From Aphrocallistes beatrix (lineage: Eukaryota; Porifera; Hexactinellida; Sceptrulophora; Aphrocallistidae), in contig OY725503.1 of assembly GCA_963281255.1 (NCBI GenBank), forward strand, positions 248,001-312,000: a DNA stretch of 64,000 bases, in the 5' to 3' direction. Each line of letters opens with the position of its first letter. Within the stretch, counting starts at the first letter, position 1. The position numbers and the translations under genes were made by a program. Under the pieces are notes generated by a model. It had not been told where the DNA came from, did not search any database, and saw only the letters and a list, made by a program, of their open reading frames with translations. This document shows positions 22,096-32,480 of the stretch, in pieces.

Positions 22096-22392
22096 GGGAT
22101 ACGGACAATACGGTCCGTGGACAATTCGGTACGGATAATTCGGTACGGACATTTCGGTACGGATATTTCGGTACGTGGACATTTCTTTACGGGACAAATC
22201 GGTACGTGGACATTTCGGTACGTGTACAACGTTATTTAGATGTACAGTAGAAACTCGTAAATAACTGTTACTGCTAAATAAATGATTTAATGAATTATTG
22301 AGAAATACTGAAACAAAAATGGTAAATAATGGTGAGGGTGAGCTGAGTACACACGTACCGAAATGTCCACGTACCGAACTGTCCATATCCCC
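22096..22392. mobile_element. Long-TIR element built of CGGTACG repeats
   Basis: The ends GGGATACGGACAATACGG and CCGAACTGTCCATATCCC are imperfect inverses. The left arm is a degenerate tandem of about 15-18-bp units around TTCGGTACGGACA. It interrupts array-flank DNA that is continuous at about 6820. It could be a foldback transposon; the family is unknown. Confidence 0.6.
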
Positions 22393-22838
22393 TAAGGGAA
22401 ATATTCTCTCCTCTCTGAGATAGGTGATAAATTGTGCTTACCAACAAAATTCAATTATTTTATAATGAATTGTGATTTAAACAGCAGACATTATTTTATG
22501 CAAGTAAAGCGCACTTGTTATCTAATGAAGACTTAGAAATGCTATTTATTTGAATTCTCATTTAGTTACCAGAAATTGTCCATTCATCCATTCAGAATCC
22601 AAACCAAATTTAATAAAATTCGTTCTCATTTTGGAAAATAAATTGGTTATTCCTTTCTAAGGTGTGAAAAGTTGCCACTTTTTTCCCAAAAGATTTACCA
22701 GGATATATTCATATATGTAATATTAGTACAAAGGTAATAATAGTAACCAAACACAAAGTTAACAACAAAGCACCAACATAGCAACATATATATCAAATGG
22801 AATGTTACAAGTCAACATATTTTATACCACAAAAGGTG

Positions 22839-23870
22839 TCAATCTATCTGGTCATAGGTAATCACGTCCCATTCATCAATGTCCTCATCCAGTGCCAAGT
22901 CAATGACGTCATCCATGAGGTCACTCTTCCCAACCAATGAAAACGGTTCCTGCTTAGTGGAAATTGTGTGAGATTTTGCCCGCTCAAAGAGGAAAGGCAC
23001 ATTTTCTGAAATTTCGAATAATTTCGGTTTTTGGGATAGAACCTGACATTCCAATTGATCAAGTAAGTCGTCAAAGACGGCTTCACTCTCACAGAAGAAT
23101 CCCAGAGCTAGCGACGGGTCTAACTCAGAAAAATGCATCGACTCAACGGTAGAGGTGTGAAAAGAGTTGTCTGGAATGCGAAGTGAGTCGTGTGGCACAG
23201 TGACACTTGTCTGAGTGGTGTGTGGATCCAGATAAAAGACCCTCTCATCCTGGTAACCGTAAATGTACAAGGCATGCTTCGGCCTACCTCCGATAATCCC
23301 AACGGATTGTGGCAGCTTCAAACAACTGAAAAGTGGCTTCGCATATTCAGTATTGAATTTGTCCTGACCCAATCTAAGCGGGATTAAGAGTAGAAGTGGT
23401 TTGTATGTGGACTTTGGTTCTGCCACTGAAGTGTCGCTCTTAAATAAGGTGTGACAATTGTCCTCTACAAACACACAGGAACTAGAACTAGTGTCGATTG
23501 TGTCGCTCACTGGTGGCAGAGTTTCGTTACTGTCGATCGAATCGATTGGTGGAATTTCAGTTTTGAGAATGGAGTCCACTTTTTGAGAAGGTTGGATGGA
23601 GTAAACTTGAAAACTATCATTCATTCGTTTTGATTTTTGTTTACCTTCATTGGAATTGTTGTTTGGAAGTCCTTCTAGATTTTCTGTTTTTGTTTTTGAA
23701 GATTGAGAAACAACAACAAAATCCTTGTTTACATTATTATTGTATTTGTTGATACAAACTCGGATGTTCATTGGTTCTGACATCCTACGTGATGCATCAC
23801 GAGTACTAGGACTCTGATTCATTTTACTTAAACTCTGACTGAAGGAAACTTTTTGATGATCATGTTTATT

Positions 23871-23903
<33 letters not shown>

Positions 23904-24202
23904 TTGTTGTTGTTGTCCTGTTTTAAACATGTTACTTAGCATAGAAAAATGCTTCGAGTTAGTTAAACGCGTTTGCAGATTTTGGAATGTTTTGGGTGGT
24001 GAGGTATTAGTGGTTCGGGAGGTGTTAGGTGGAGAGACCGACACCACAGGGTATGGTGCCACTTCTCTCCACTCCCCGTTAACAGGGTCTCTCTCGTAGT
24101 CTCCTAGAACGACTGTTGATTGGCTGAGGTTGGTCTCAAACTTTGAAGTGTATTTTCGTGTTGGAGACTGAATTGGTGGTTGAGTGGAGTCATTCGCTGT
24201 GA
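22839..24202 (-). CDS. ATG4: ATG4 cysteine protease, exon 4 (linker and Asp-His half)
   Basis: This is the last exon of a four-exon gene (exons 28386-28061, 27443-27280, 27128-26913, 24202-22839; total 689 residues). ATG4 processes and recycles Atg8/LC3 proteins in autophagy. The exon begins after an AG acceptor (24204-24203), encodes a long Ser/Asn-rich linker with a polyglutamine run (TTG repeats at about 23870-23916), then the second half of the protease fold. That half includes Pro-Leu-Arg-Leu-Gly and the catalytic Asp-Pro-His-Thr-Thr-Gln motif. It ends Asp-Glu-Trp-Asp-Val followed by a few residues. Phase 1 matches exon 3. The linker is much longer than usual and has seeded scars in the NHL array. 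Confidence 0.88.
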
Positions 24203-24362
24203 CTATACAAACAAATTATGGTAAAGCATGTTCTAAATATAGTAACAACCTCTTCCTTATAAGTTTGTTTGACAGTTCTTTAAGTGACAAAAGTAACCAT
24301 GGATAAGAGTAATTTCACATGGTAGAATGTCCCATATTAAATACCATGAAGACATAAGAATA

Positions 24363-24564
24363 CAGTCGACTCCGCTTAATAGGGTCACATCGGTCAGAGG
24401 ACATTTTGCCTCGTTTAAGCGGAGAGCCCTATTAACCGAAAATATTTGGTATTAGTTTCTATGCGGGAGAGCTATGCGGTCCTGCCAAAAGTGGCCCGAA
24501 TAAGCGGTTGACCCGATTAAACAGTGGCACTATTAAAAAGTAGCACTATTAAGCGGAGTGACAG
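24363..24564. mobile_element. MITE family P, copy 2
   Basis: CAGTCGACTCCGCTTAATAG at the left and a degenerate inverse at the right, flanked by TA (24361-24362, 24565-24566). Confidence 0.8.
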
Positions 24565-24962
24565 TACTTGCAAAAGGTGTGAAAATTTATTAGTTAATGA
24601 TAATATACAACCGTCATTGCTTTGTGAGTGTTTTGTCATTTTTTTACGTGAAATTCAACTTCACTTTATCATGGCACAAGTTGTGATGTATGTGCTTCTT
24701 AAATGTTAAATTAGCAATCAAGATTATTGCTTATTTTCCTTAGATTTCCTAGTGAATTTATAAGAATTGAACCAAAAGATTTCGTAAGGCTGCGACACGG
24801 AATAATGATACAGATTATAATTCTAAATGAAAATATGCAAAAGGTTCATACAATATTCACAAACTCTTTGTAACTAATCACATTCCAGACATTCTAATAG
24901 GTTGCTATACAAAATCAAAGTAAACAAACAGTCAGATAAAGAAAAACAAAACACCAAAATGT

Positions 24963-25952
24963 TCATTTGGAAGGAGGCTTGTACCGCAAGAAAAACCTAT
25001 CTACATTTTCACTCGTTAAAGACCCAAAACTGATTATATTAAATCTAACTTTCCCCTTGGGGTAAACAAACCCGATATCATCCAGGGAGTGAAACTCATG
25101 CCCAGGCCTACCCACAAATTTCGGGTCATAGATATTTAGCCAAACTAATTTCCGTGTGTCAATATCTCGATTGGGTTGGAAGTTATATTTTTCAATACTT
25201 CCCCATGTCATTACCGATTCAATTTCTCCATCAAATTCAGGTTCGATTTTTAATAGCGTTTCATTACCCCAGTTATAATAATGGGCATTTTCTCCCAGCG
25301 CGAAATCCAAATCTTTTGGAGCGAAAATGATAAAAACACCTTTCATTTTTTCAAGAATTTCAGACCCATGGATTCCCTTGTGTGCTGCCAAGCACCTTGG
25401 CGCCTGTAAAAAGTGTTCGAAAATCAGATCCGATAGCAACTCTAAAGTTGGCAAAATATGCTTATCTGGACAATCGAACTCACGGAAATTCAACAAAATC
25501 TTTTCGTAAATTAGGTATTTATATTGGTCGAAAAGGATTGTAGCAAATTCGACGAGTATTTCGAAGATTTTCGCTCCTTCTTTCACTGGCCTCCCATCGC
25601 ACATAAACCATAGCTTCTTTTCTCTCGTAGTCACCTCAAAATCAAAGAAGCGTACACCATGATACAATTGCTCCCGTAGATCAAAAGTTCCCCGTTTCCG
25701 CCCCGAGAGATATGAGAGTGAGTCTTTCGTGCCTAAGTATAGCGCTTCTGTGATCTTCAATTCTTCGGCAAGGGATGACAGTGGATGTTGGACAGGATCA
25801 TGGCTAACCGGCGGGAGCTGATTCGTCAGTTTTTGTGTGATGTAGCGAATCGATTTCAGATGTGGGATTTGAGGAGGTTTCTCGGGATAGGCTAAACTAA
25901 CGGGACCGAATTCTGGGTATTCATGAGGATTGAAATGACTGTTCATTGTCAT
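24963..25952 (-). CDS. PLCXD-like protein (PI-PLC X-domain fold), probably catalytically inactive
   Basis: This intronless gene encodes 329 residues and lies on the same strand as its host inside ATG4 intron 3. Residues about 60-325 resemble the phosphatidylinositol-specific phospholipase C X domain of PLCXD proteins: a Leu-Gly-Thr-x-Asp-Ser segment, then Gly-Val-Arg-Phe-Phe-Asp, and a later Asn-Trp-Gly region. In active relatives the first segment carries His (Gly-Thr-His-Asp-Ser) and the second His precedes Gly after the Asp strand. Here these read Lys (Gly-Thr-Lys-Asp-Ser) and apparently Asp (Cys-Asp-Gly). Loss of both histidines suggests a pseudoenzyme. No signal peptide is seen. The assignment is from motif recognition only. 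Confidence 0.72.
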   Translation of the reverse strand: MTMNSHFNPHEYPEFGPVSLAYPEKPPQIPHLKSIRYITQKLTNQLPPVSHDPVQHPLSSLAEELKITEALYLGTKDSLSYLSGRKRGTFDLREQLYHGVRFFDFEVTTREKKLWFMCDGRPVKEGAKIFEILVEFATILFDQYKYLIYEKILLNFREFDCPDKHILPTLELLSDLIFEHFLQAPRCLAAHKGIHGSEILEKMKGVFIIFAPKDLDFALGENAHYYNWGNETLLKIEPEFDGEIESVMTWGSIEKYNFQPNRDIDTRKLVWLNIYDPKFVGRPGHEFHSLDDIGFVYPKGKVRFNIISFGSLTSENVDRFFLRYKPPSK

Positions 25953-26394
25953 GGTAATGGATGTGGAATGCTATCTGAGTGTATATTCTATCAACCAATG
26001 GCTTAAATGCTTTTGGAACTATGCCCTAAATGCATAATTAAGATATTTAGTTACAGTTGGACCACGTTGCATCATGGATACGAGAGTATGCTATTGGAAT
26101 GCACTTGATATTAACTATGCATTAATAACGTATTTATTACGTCCGTATGTATATCTTCTTGTCTCTGGAAAACTATTAGAACGAATTCTATGGTGGAAAT
26201 TGGAACGTGAGTGCAATTTAAAATATTGACACCTTTTTTAAAAAGATTACAAATGGTATTGACCAATCAGATTTAGGGGAACAACAACACAAATAACAGC
26301 TGTATTATAAAGCAAATAAACTAATAAATCATCACACCTCAAAGGTTAATATCAGATATCCTGACATTTTCACATTTACTCTCAAATAGAAATA

Positions 26395-26795
26395 CAGTGG
26401 AACCTGTACATAACGGCCACCCAAGGGACTGGACAAAATTGGCCGTTATACACAGGTGATTGTCTTAATCCCCAAAAGGTATCAACGTAGTGCAATGAAT
26501 ATCAAGTTTTTAGAAATCCATTACTTGAAGTAATTACATGAAACTTGTTTATCTTAAACACATAAAAAGGTGAAAAGGTGATGGCTGTTATAGACTGGTA
26601 GTGGCCGTTATAGACAGGTAGTGGCCGTTATAGACAGGTGATGGCCGTTATAGACAGGTAGTGGCCGTTATAGACAGGTAGTGGCCGTTATAGACAGGTG
26701 ATGGCCGTTATACACAGTTTTAGGGTCAGTAAGGGACTACAAACGGGTGGCCACTGGCCGCGTTGAGCAGGTGACCGTTATGTCAGGTTCGACTG
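26395..26795. mobile_element. TA-flanked MITE carrying a minisatellite
   Basis: The ends CAGTGGAACCTGTACATAAC and its imperfect inverse are flanked by TA (26393-26394, 26796-26797). Part of the inside has expanded into tandem copies of a sequence resembling the terminal repeat. Confidence 0.8.
26581..26716 (+). repeat. 20-bp minisatellite (GTGGCCGTTATAGACAGGTA units)
   Basis: About six to seven head-to-tail 20-bp units with A/G variants lie inside the MITE. The unit core (GGCCGTTATA) is part of the MITE terminal sequence. Confidence 0.88.
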
Positions 26796-26912
26796 TATTT
26801 CTTAATATTTATAAATGTTTACTTTACGGGAGCTACACTATCAGCTGTGACAAAATAAAAACAATCTTGATTATGATAAATACAAATAGAAATAACGTAA
26901 ATAATAACATAC

Positions 26913-27128
26913 CGAGTGGAGTAGATTGTGAAAATTTTCGAGGAGAAAATAATGGCTCAACTTGGATTTCATCAATCAATCGTTTTTCTGTGGACATACA
27001 TTCTTTATTGATGCTCTGCCTAACAACCAACATGTCCATTGCAACGTGAACTACAATGTTACAATTCGGATCAGACTTAGCACGACATCTCAATGCTTGC
27101 GCAACTGTATTAGGCCCAGCCCATGTAC
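26913..27128 (-). CDS. ATG4: ATG4 exon 3
   Basis: 216 bp between AG (27130-27129) and GTATGT. It encodes Thr-Trp-Ala-Gly-Pro-Asn-Thr-Val-Ala-Gln, a strongly conserved ATG4 segment, then Val-His-Val-Ala-Met-Asp and an acidic stretch entering the linker. Phases (one base in, one base out) match exons 2 and 4. Confidence 0.85.
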
Positions 27129-27279
27129 CTATAATAGCAATAAATAAACCCGCCATATCTAATTATAGCATAAATACCCGCTAAATTAGACTACACTTTA
27201 TTCCCCGCACATTCTTAAACGCTAATTATAGATGCGATTAGTCGCGATGATGGAAACAATCTAAGAACCAATAGAATAC

Positions 27280-27443
27280 CGAGTTCTCTCCCGAAGTCGA
27301 CGGCTTGGGAAGCTAGTTGGTGGATGGAGTAGCAGGAAGATGGAGTGTCCAGGAATTCAGAGAGAATGAGAGAATAGTTAGAATCCATATCCATTGATTG
27401 GTCCCCTTGTGGGCGCCATTTCCAATCTCGTCCAAGCACGTTA
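27280..27443 (-). CDS. ATG4: ATG4 exon 2
   Basis: 164 bp between AG (27445-27444) and GTATTC. It encodes Leu-Gly-Arg-Asp-Trp and Tyr-Ser-Ile-His-Gln, both typical of ATG4 just after the catalytic Cys region. One base completes the Arg codon split with exon 1. Confidence 0.85.
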
Positions 27444-28060
27444 CTATAAATATAAAAAATGTAGACTTTCTAGGTTAAAAAGTTGAAAGGAAAGCGTGTA
27501 TAAAATGGATCGAATTGAGCATTTTCTAAATAAATACTAAGGAGTAAGCATATCTTTTGTCATCATTTCAAATCGCAAAATCGGTTGACAGAATAATGGT
27601 GCAGCTTCAAATAAACACAAACAAAAGGTGTGAAAACGTTTATATAAAGATACATTGTCAATATTCATATTGAAAAGTTTCCAAAAATATAACAGATGTG
27701 TGATTGGTTAGATCTCTGAAGATATCGCAAATAGCAGACACAATGACAGACGTTTTTTCATGAGATAAACCACTACAGTGACTACACCAAGGGATTAATT
27801 AGGAGCGCGAGACGCTCTTTTAGGCTATGATTTTAAGCCTTAAAGTGTTTAGGAGAGTGAAAATTTAGAAAATTCCCCAATTTACCCTACATTATAATGT
27901 TATTTATCGATTTAGGCGAATGAAACTTTATGGTTTGAGACTAGGAGCCTATCTCTGGAGGGCTGTATAATGTCCTGCTATCAAATGGCAAACGAAAAAA
28001 TTATATTTGTTCCATTGCTTTTCTAAGTTTATTATAATAATACCTGTACTGTACACTTAC
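27444..28060 (-). other. ATG4 intron 1
   Basis: 617 bp, GT at 28060-28059 and AG at 27445-27444. Nothing else was recognised. Confidence 0.6.
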
Positions 28061-28386
28061 CGTGTAAGTACATGCCCCATCAACATTTGTCCACAACGGT
28101 AACAACAACCCCATCCAGCGTCAGATTTCAGATTCCCAGTCCCGCCAATCGGCTTGAAGCCTTTCCGATAGCTAAACCAAAATAGGGACCTCACGTCTGA
28201 ACGAAAATCAGATACTTCATTTGGGAGATAATACTCTCTCCCTAGAATCCAAGCTACCCCTGTGGAATCTGATATTTGGTACTTTGGCTCGTCGCGTGTC
28301 GTGAATATAGTCGATTTCCTGACTGGAGAAGTTTCGTAGTATGAAGTGGCGAGTGTATCACACCCAATTGCCATGTCCATAAACAT
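28061..28386 (-). CDS. ATG4: ATG4 exon 1 (catalytic Cys)
   Basis: The ATG at 28386 is the first plausible start and a Met-rich beginning follows. The exon encodes Ile-Leu-Gly-Arg-x-Tyr, then Ser-Asp-Val-Arg-Ser and Tyr-Arg-Lys-Gly-Phe, and Gly-Gly-Thr-Gly followed by Gly-Trp-Gly-Cys, where Cys is the nucleophile of ATG4 proteases. It ends phase 2 at GTAAGT. The start could lie further upstream if an untranslated exon exists, since CTAG immediately before the ATG could act as an acceptor. Confidence 0.85.
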
Positions 28387-28941
28387 TCTAGCAGGAAATT
28401 GCGATGAAAATGAAAAATATATAGAAAGAAATGGAGTTTGATAAAGGATAATGAGCGAAACAGGAATTATAAATTTAGAATAAATTCTCGTTTCTAAAGT
28501 TCTTATATTGCGTAAAACGTTGTAATGTCTTCAGAACACATGATACTATATTTCTATATTTAGTGATAAAACTTGAAAATATTACAACACATAGATAACG
28601 TTACTAAATATAACTTCAGCAATATACATATACAAATCTAAATTATCCATTGTTAGGTTGAAATTATACAATGCATCATATTAGTGATGAATATTCAAAT
28701 GCCAATGTCCAGTTTTCAATCCCAACATAAGATTTGTATCGAGTTTGTCCAATGTCCCAAAAATCGTGAGATATATGCATACAGACATTTCAATTGTTAT
28801 GAGTGAATCCAGTGCATTCTTATCATGTTATAATTAGCTACGATTTCATTGGCTATCTCAGATTGCATTATTTTTTGTAGGCATAATAAGTTCAGTTTCT
28901 TTTAAATTCAGTTGAACAGCTCTTTTTATCGGCTTTTTATT
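28387..28941. promoter_or_regulatory. Shared intergenic region of divergent ATG4 and RNF114-like genes
   Basis: 555 bp separate the two divergent start codons. It is AT-rich with no clear TATA box near either ATG. It is likely to hold both promoters, by position only. Confidence 0.5.
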
Positions 28942-29469
28942 ATGGCTAAAAAAATAGATGCTTTTAGTCAAGTGACAGAAACGAGTGAGTTCCAGTGTCC
29001 CATTTGTCTGGGTATCGTGGTCAAGGCCACTCAAAGTCCTTGTGGACACACTTTCTGTCAAATTTGCATACATCAATATTTGCGAAAACCCAATTCGTGT
29101 CCTGTTTGTCGTGCTAACATCGATGTTACCCACTGTAAAGCGAATGCTGAGTTTGATGCGCGTGTTAGGAGCACGAGGATTTCGTGTGAAGCTTGTAATA
29201 AGCAAATTCGCCTTTCAAAATACGACAAACATGAAAGCAGTTGTCCCGCACACAAAGATAAATTTAAACTCTTGAAAGAGGAGTCGATTTCTAAAATACA
29301 ACCGCATGATGAGTCCAAAAATCGATCTACATTTCCGTGTCCGTATTGCCCAACCGCGAATCTAACGAATGTAGATCTGATCGAGCACGTACAGGTATCG
29401 CATAATGGAGACAATACATCAGTCGTTTGTCCCATTTGTGCAGTACAACCCTGGGGGAACCCTGGACAG
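28942..29469 (+). CDS. RNF114/RNF125-type RING E3 ligase, exon 1
   Basis: The ATG at 28942 (MAKKIDAF) opens a 176-codon exon. Residues about 18-58 form a C3HC4 RING finger (Cys-Pro-Ile-Cys ... Cys-Gly-His-x-Phe-Cys ... Cys-Pro-Val-Cys). Next come a C2HC-type zinc finger (Cys-Glu-Ala-Cys ... His ... Cys-Pro) and two Cys/His pairs of C2H2 type (Cys-Pro-Tyr-Cys ... His ... His). This order is that of the RNF114/125/138/166 ubiquitin ligases, which act in immune and cell-cycle control in vertebrates. It ends phase 0 at CAG followed by GTATGT. Confidence 0.85.
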
Positions 29470-29800
29470 GTATGTTACTCGGTGGGACTATTATAATGTA
29501 AAGAGTGGGTATAACTTTTTAAAGGTTTTTGACTGACTTTTTGGGTATATTTCCGGTAAGGAAAGGTACTATTCCGGAATATAAGCGCCGAAATTACGGA
29601 ATTAGGTGGAGGGTTCATGGAAATATGAATGCCTAATTCCTTCAATTAACAAATGTATCCTGGAATTATTTCTTTATTTATTCGCGAATTGAGGATATTT
29701 CATGGATAATTCATTAAAAATTTTGGACACTGGTTATTACGTAATATTTATACTAGAACTCCATATATGCCTACTGAATTTAGAAGTTGTAATCTGATAG

Positions 29801-29926
29801 GTCAGTGGAGGATTTCAGCAGCATTTAGCATTGCGTCATAAAATCGATTACAGCGAGTTAGTGGATTACGACCTCGATGAAGAACAGATGCTTATAGCCG
29901 CGATAGAAGCATCTCAGAATAACTAA
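29801..29926 (+). CDS. RNF114/RNF125-type E3 ligase, exon 2 (UIM)
   Basis: After AG at 29799-29800 the frame reads on from exon 1 (phase 0) and encodes Phe-Gln-Gln-His-Leu, a final His, and an acidic helix Asp-Glu-Glu-Gln-Met-x-x-Ala-Ile-x-x-Ser that fits a ubiquitin-interacting motif. The stop is TAA at 29924. The total is 217 residues, close to the roughly 230 of the family. The intron is 331 bp. Confidence 0.83.
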   Translation, partial: VSGGFQQHLALRHKIDYSELVDYDLDEEQMLIAAIEASQNN

Positions 29927-30489
29927 CTTTTGATTGGTCAGCTGTGATCGATCGCTTTGTTTTGCTTTTGACACTTATCAAAGGATGATACTACAAAGAC
30001 AACTCTTTTGTTTATATTTAATTCATTTCTTCTTTCTGCGCAGATTATTAATTACATTTTATTGTTTGAGTTTTGAAAGTTAAGATTAAACTTGAATAGG
30101 CAGGAATAGACTCGTAAATATATTGGGTTACTTTTAATGAGTTCATTATCTCTGAGTTTAGATAAAAGACGATTACTAAATAAAGAAGTAATTGACTTCG
30201 CATCTAAAGTTGACTTTTATATAAATGTTTTAATTCCTGTTCAAAGCTTCATTCTCAAATTGAGTGATAGAGTAGCCCACTGAGAAATTTCCTAGCGGCT
30301 AGTAAGAGATGGCTTTTTACCGCCCGATTTTTGAACCAATCATTGCCAAATAAAGTGAATTCGTTGATCGTTTGAGGGTGAACTCCATTGTTTATGTATG
30401 AGGAATTGCTAGATGCATTTGTCAGGACGAAATATAGGTCTGTTCTTCAATCCAAGACAGATTAATGAAAATATCCTTGGTTAGAAATA
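29927..30489. other. 3' region of the RNF114-like gene and CFAP47 upstream spacer
   Basis: Non-coding. AATAAA at about 30178 could serve polyadenylation of the RNF114-like gene. No other gene is seen. Confidence 0.5.
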
Positions 30490-30680
30490 CAATCGACTCC
30501 GCTTAATAAGGTCACATCGGTCAGAGGACATTTTGCGCCGATTAAGCGGAGAACTCTTTAATTAACCGAAAATATTTTGTATTAGCTTCTATGTATGAGA
30601 GCTATTCCAGTCCTGCCAAAAGTGGCCCGGTTAAGCGGTTGACCCGATTAAACAGTGGTCCTATTAAGCGGAATCGACTG
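30490..30680. mobile_element. MITE family P, copy 3, abutting the CFAP47 start
   Basis: Its ends match the family P TIR, with TA at 30488-30489 and 30681-30682. Its right edge lies 34 bp before the CFAP47 ATG, so it occupies the proximal promoter or 5' leader. Confidence 0.8.
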
Positions 30681-30714
30681 TATTTATAATAATGCGTTCA
30701 TAGCTAGATTTAGA

Positions 30715-31026
30715 ATGGATTTGCCTACGCACCATGGCATTCTGGTGCTACCTTCAGAGCTCCACTTCCTCTCTGCCACTCCAGGACACACTTACACTCA
30801 GAGTCTGATCCTACAGAACCTCACAGACACAACTAAAACCCTCCAAATCCTCCCCCTAACCTACCAGGGACATTCTAACAGAGAGTTCAGATGGTACGGT
30901 GATACAACAGAAGTTGTGCTGGCCGCAGGACTGAAGTTACCGATGAAATTAGAGTATGCGCCTACTGGGAATAAACCAATCAGCTTGAAGCTTGGTTTCA
31001 TGATAAATGGAGAGCAGATGTTCGAG
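30715..31026 (+). CDS. CFAP47: CFAP47, exon 1
   Basis: 104 codons from the ATG at 30715, ending phase 0 at GAG followed by GTAAGA. The protein begins with a Gly-Ile/Leu-x-Val-x-Pro-x-Glu-x-x-Phe-Leu pattern and a beta-rich segment like the N-terminus of CFAP47, a central-apparatus protein of motile cilia built of many ASH/MSP-like immunoglobulin-type domains. The frame joins without change to the large exon at 55804, where the protein continues in the expected order. An in-frame ATG-less extension upstream runs through the MITE and is not needed. Confidence 0.8.
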
Positions 31027-31255
31027 GTAAGACTGTGATTTGATTGGCTCTGTTTTTTATGCAGTTTTATTTAGGCATTTATGGAATAAATCCATTGATG
31101 GACAATGGATTTTGCTAACTCCTTTCCAGAAACCATACAATTTTAGGTTCAATTCTATAAATAAATTCGACCCATGGTGCTTAATATCTTTACTACCACG
31201 GGCCGATTCTATTAATAAAATTGAACCCGTATTTTTATATCATATTATAACATGG

Positions 31256-31515
31256 ACATTAGAGTGTGTTAAAAATTCCAAACTTTGAATATTTAGATGA
31301 TTCCCCTTCAAATAGTTTACTATGATCACCAAATGCTCACCATCATAATACATTCAAGTAATTTGGAGATTATTTAGTGGTCGCGCAAGGTAGTCTTCTT
31401 CAATCTCCAAATTGCTTGAATTTATTATGGTGAGCATTTGGTATCAAAGTAAACCATTTGTAGGGTAGTCATCTAAATATTCAAACTTTTGAATTTTTTG
31501 AAACACTCTAATGGG
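31256..31515. repeat. Inverted repeat (about 100-bp arms)
   Basis: The arms share TTCAAACTTTGAAT-like and GGTGAGCATTTGGT-like blocks in opposite orientation around a spacer near 31380-31400. It is an imperfect foldback with no target duplication identified. Confidence 0.65.
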
Positions 31516-31554
31516 CCTATTGAAATCTGCCTCTGTAATTTTCTTAGAGAGGAG

Positions 31555-32256
31555 AGATGTGAAACAAGAGTGTTGATTGGTTACCCACTGAATATCATTG
31601 ACCAGTCATAACCTGTCTGATTCCAATTGAAACATGAGATAGAGAGTTCATAGTTACACTGTCTGGCCAAAGGTATTTGTACACCAAATCGCTTTGCATC
31701 ATAAATAATACTAAAATGGGTCTATCCATGGAGACCAATTCATTATCACCACGACAGCCAATGAAATCTGAATAGAAATTTGAAATCTACACACCCGAAT
31801 TCCTCAGCTTAGAAGTTTTCTATAAATAAATTATACTTAAAGGGTAACTAATACCGCTTGTGCCACCTTGATCCACTTGTACTCATAATATATAATGGTC
31901 ATGACAAGTGGCACAAGGTGGCATGAGGTGACTCAGATACGAATAAATACTCTTTGAAAGGGATTGAACCATGGGAAACTTCTTAACTGAGTAATTTGAG
32001 TGTGTAGATTTCTAACTTTATATAATCTTTCAGGAGCTATCATAGTTTAAATAAACTGGCCTAGATGGATAGATTCATTTTAGTATTATTTATGATGCAA
32101 AGCAGTATGATATTCAAATACCATTGGCCAGGCAGTGTAACTATGAACTCTCTATCTCATGTTTCAATTGGAATCTGAGAGGTTAGAATTGGTCCATATT
32201 TATTTAGTGAGTAACCAATCAACGCTCTTGTTTCACATCTTGTGTTTCAAGAAAAT
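31555..32256. repeat. Large foldback with Tc1-like internal ends
   Basis: The outer arms contain GAAACAAGAGTGTTGATTGG and its inverse. Inside, the ends TACACTGTCTGGCCAAAGG (31656 onward) and an inverse at about 32113-32138 look like Tc1-type TIRs. Half of a related unit lies at about 44300-44640. Confidence 0.65.
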
Positions 32257-32480
32257 TACAGACGCATAGTCTTAATATGAGATATTGGGTTTTTCTCAAC
32301 TAGAACAATTCAAACAAATTCCTAATCTCAAACAATACTAAATTTCAAAAGCAAATCTAGATCATTCCTAATAAACCCATTTATCAGGAATATTACGATT
32401 GTTACATCAAGTCATGGACTTCTAAACTACCTGGACAGTCCACTCTATTTTGACTCTATACCAAGTTAGGCCAGTTTGTA

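Larger units (their letters stand above)
24203..26912 (-). other. ATG4 intron 3, host of a nested gene
   Basis: A 2,710-bp intron bounded by GTATGT (donor, 26912 downward) and AG at 24204-24203. It contains a MITE (24363-24564), the PLCXD-like gene (24963-25952) and a minisatellite-bearing MITE (26395-26795). Confidence 0.7.

Noticed and set aside
22096-22392. CGGTACG repeats considered as a functional operator array
   Set aside because: The inverted ends and interruption of duplicated flank DNA point to a transposable element, so I list it as such and not as a regulator.
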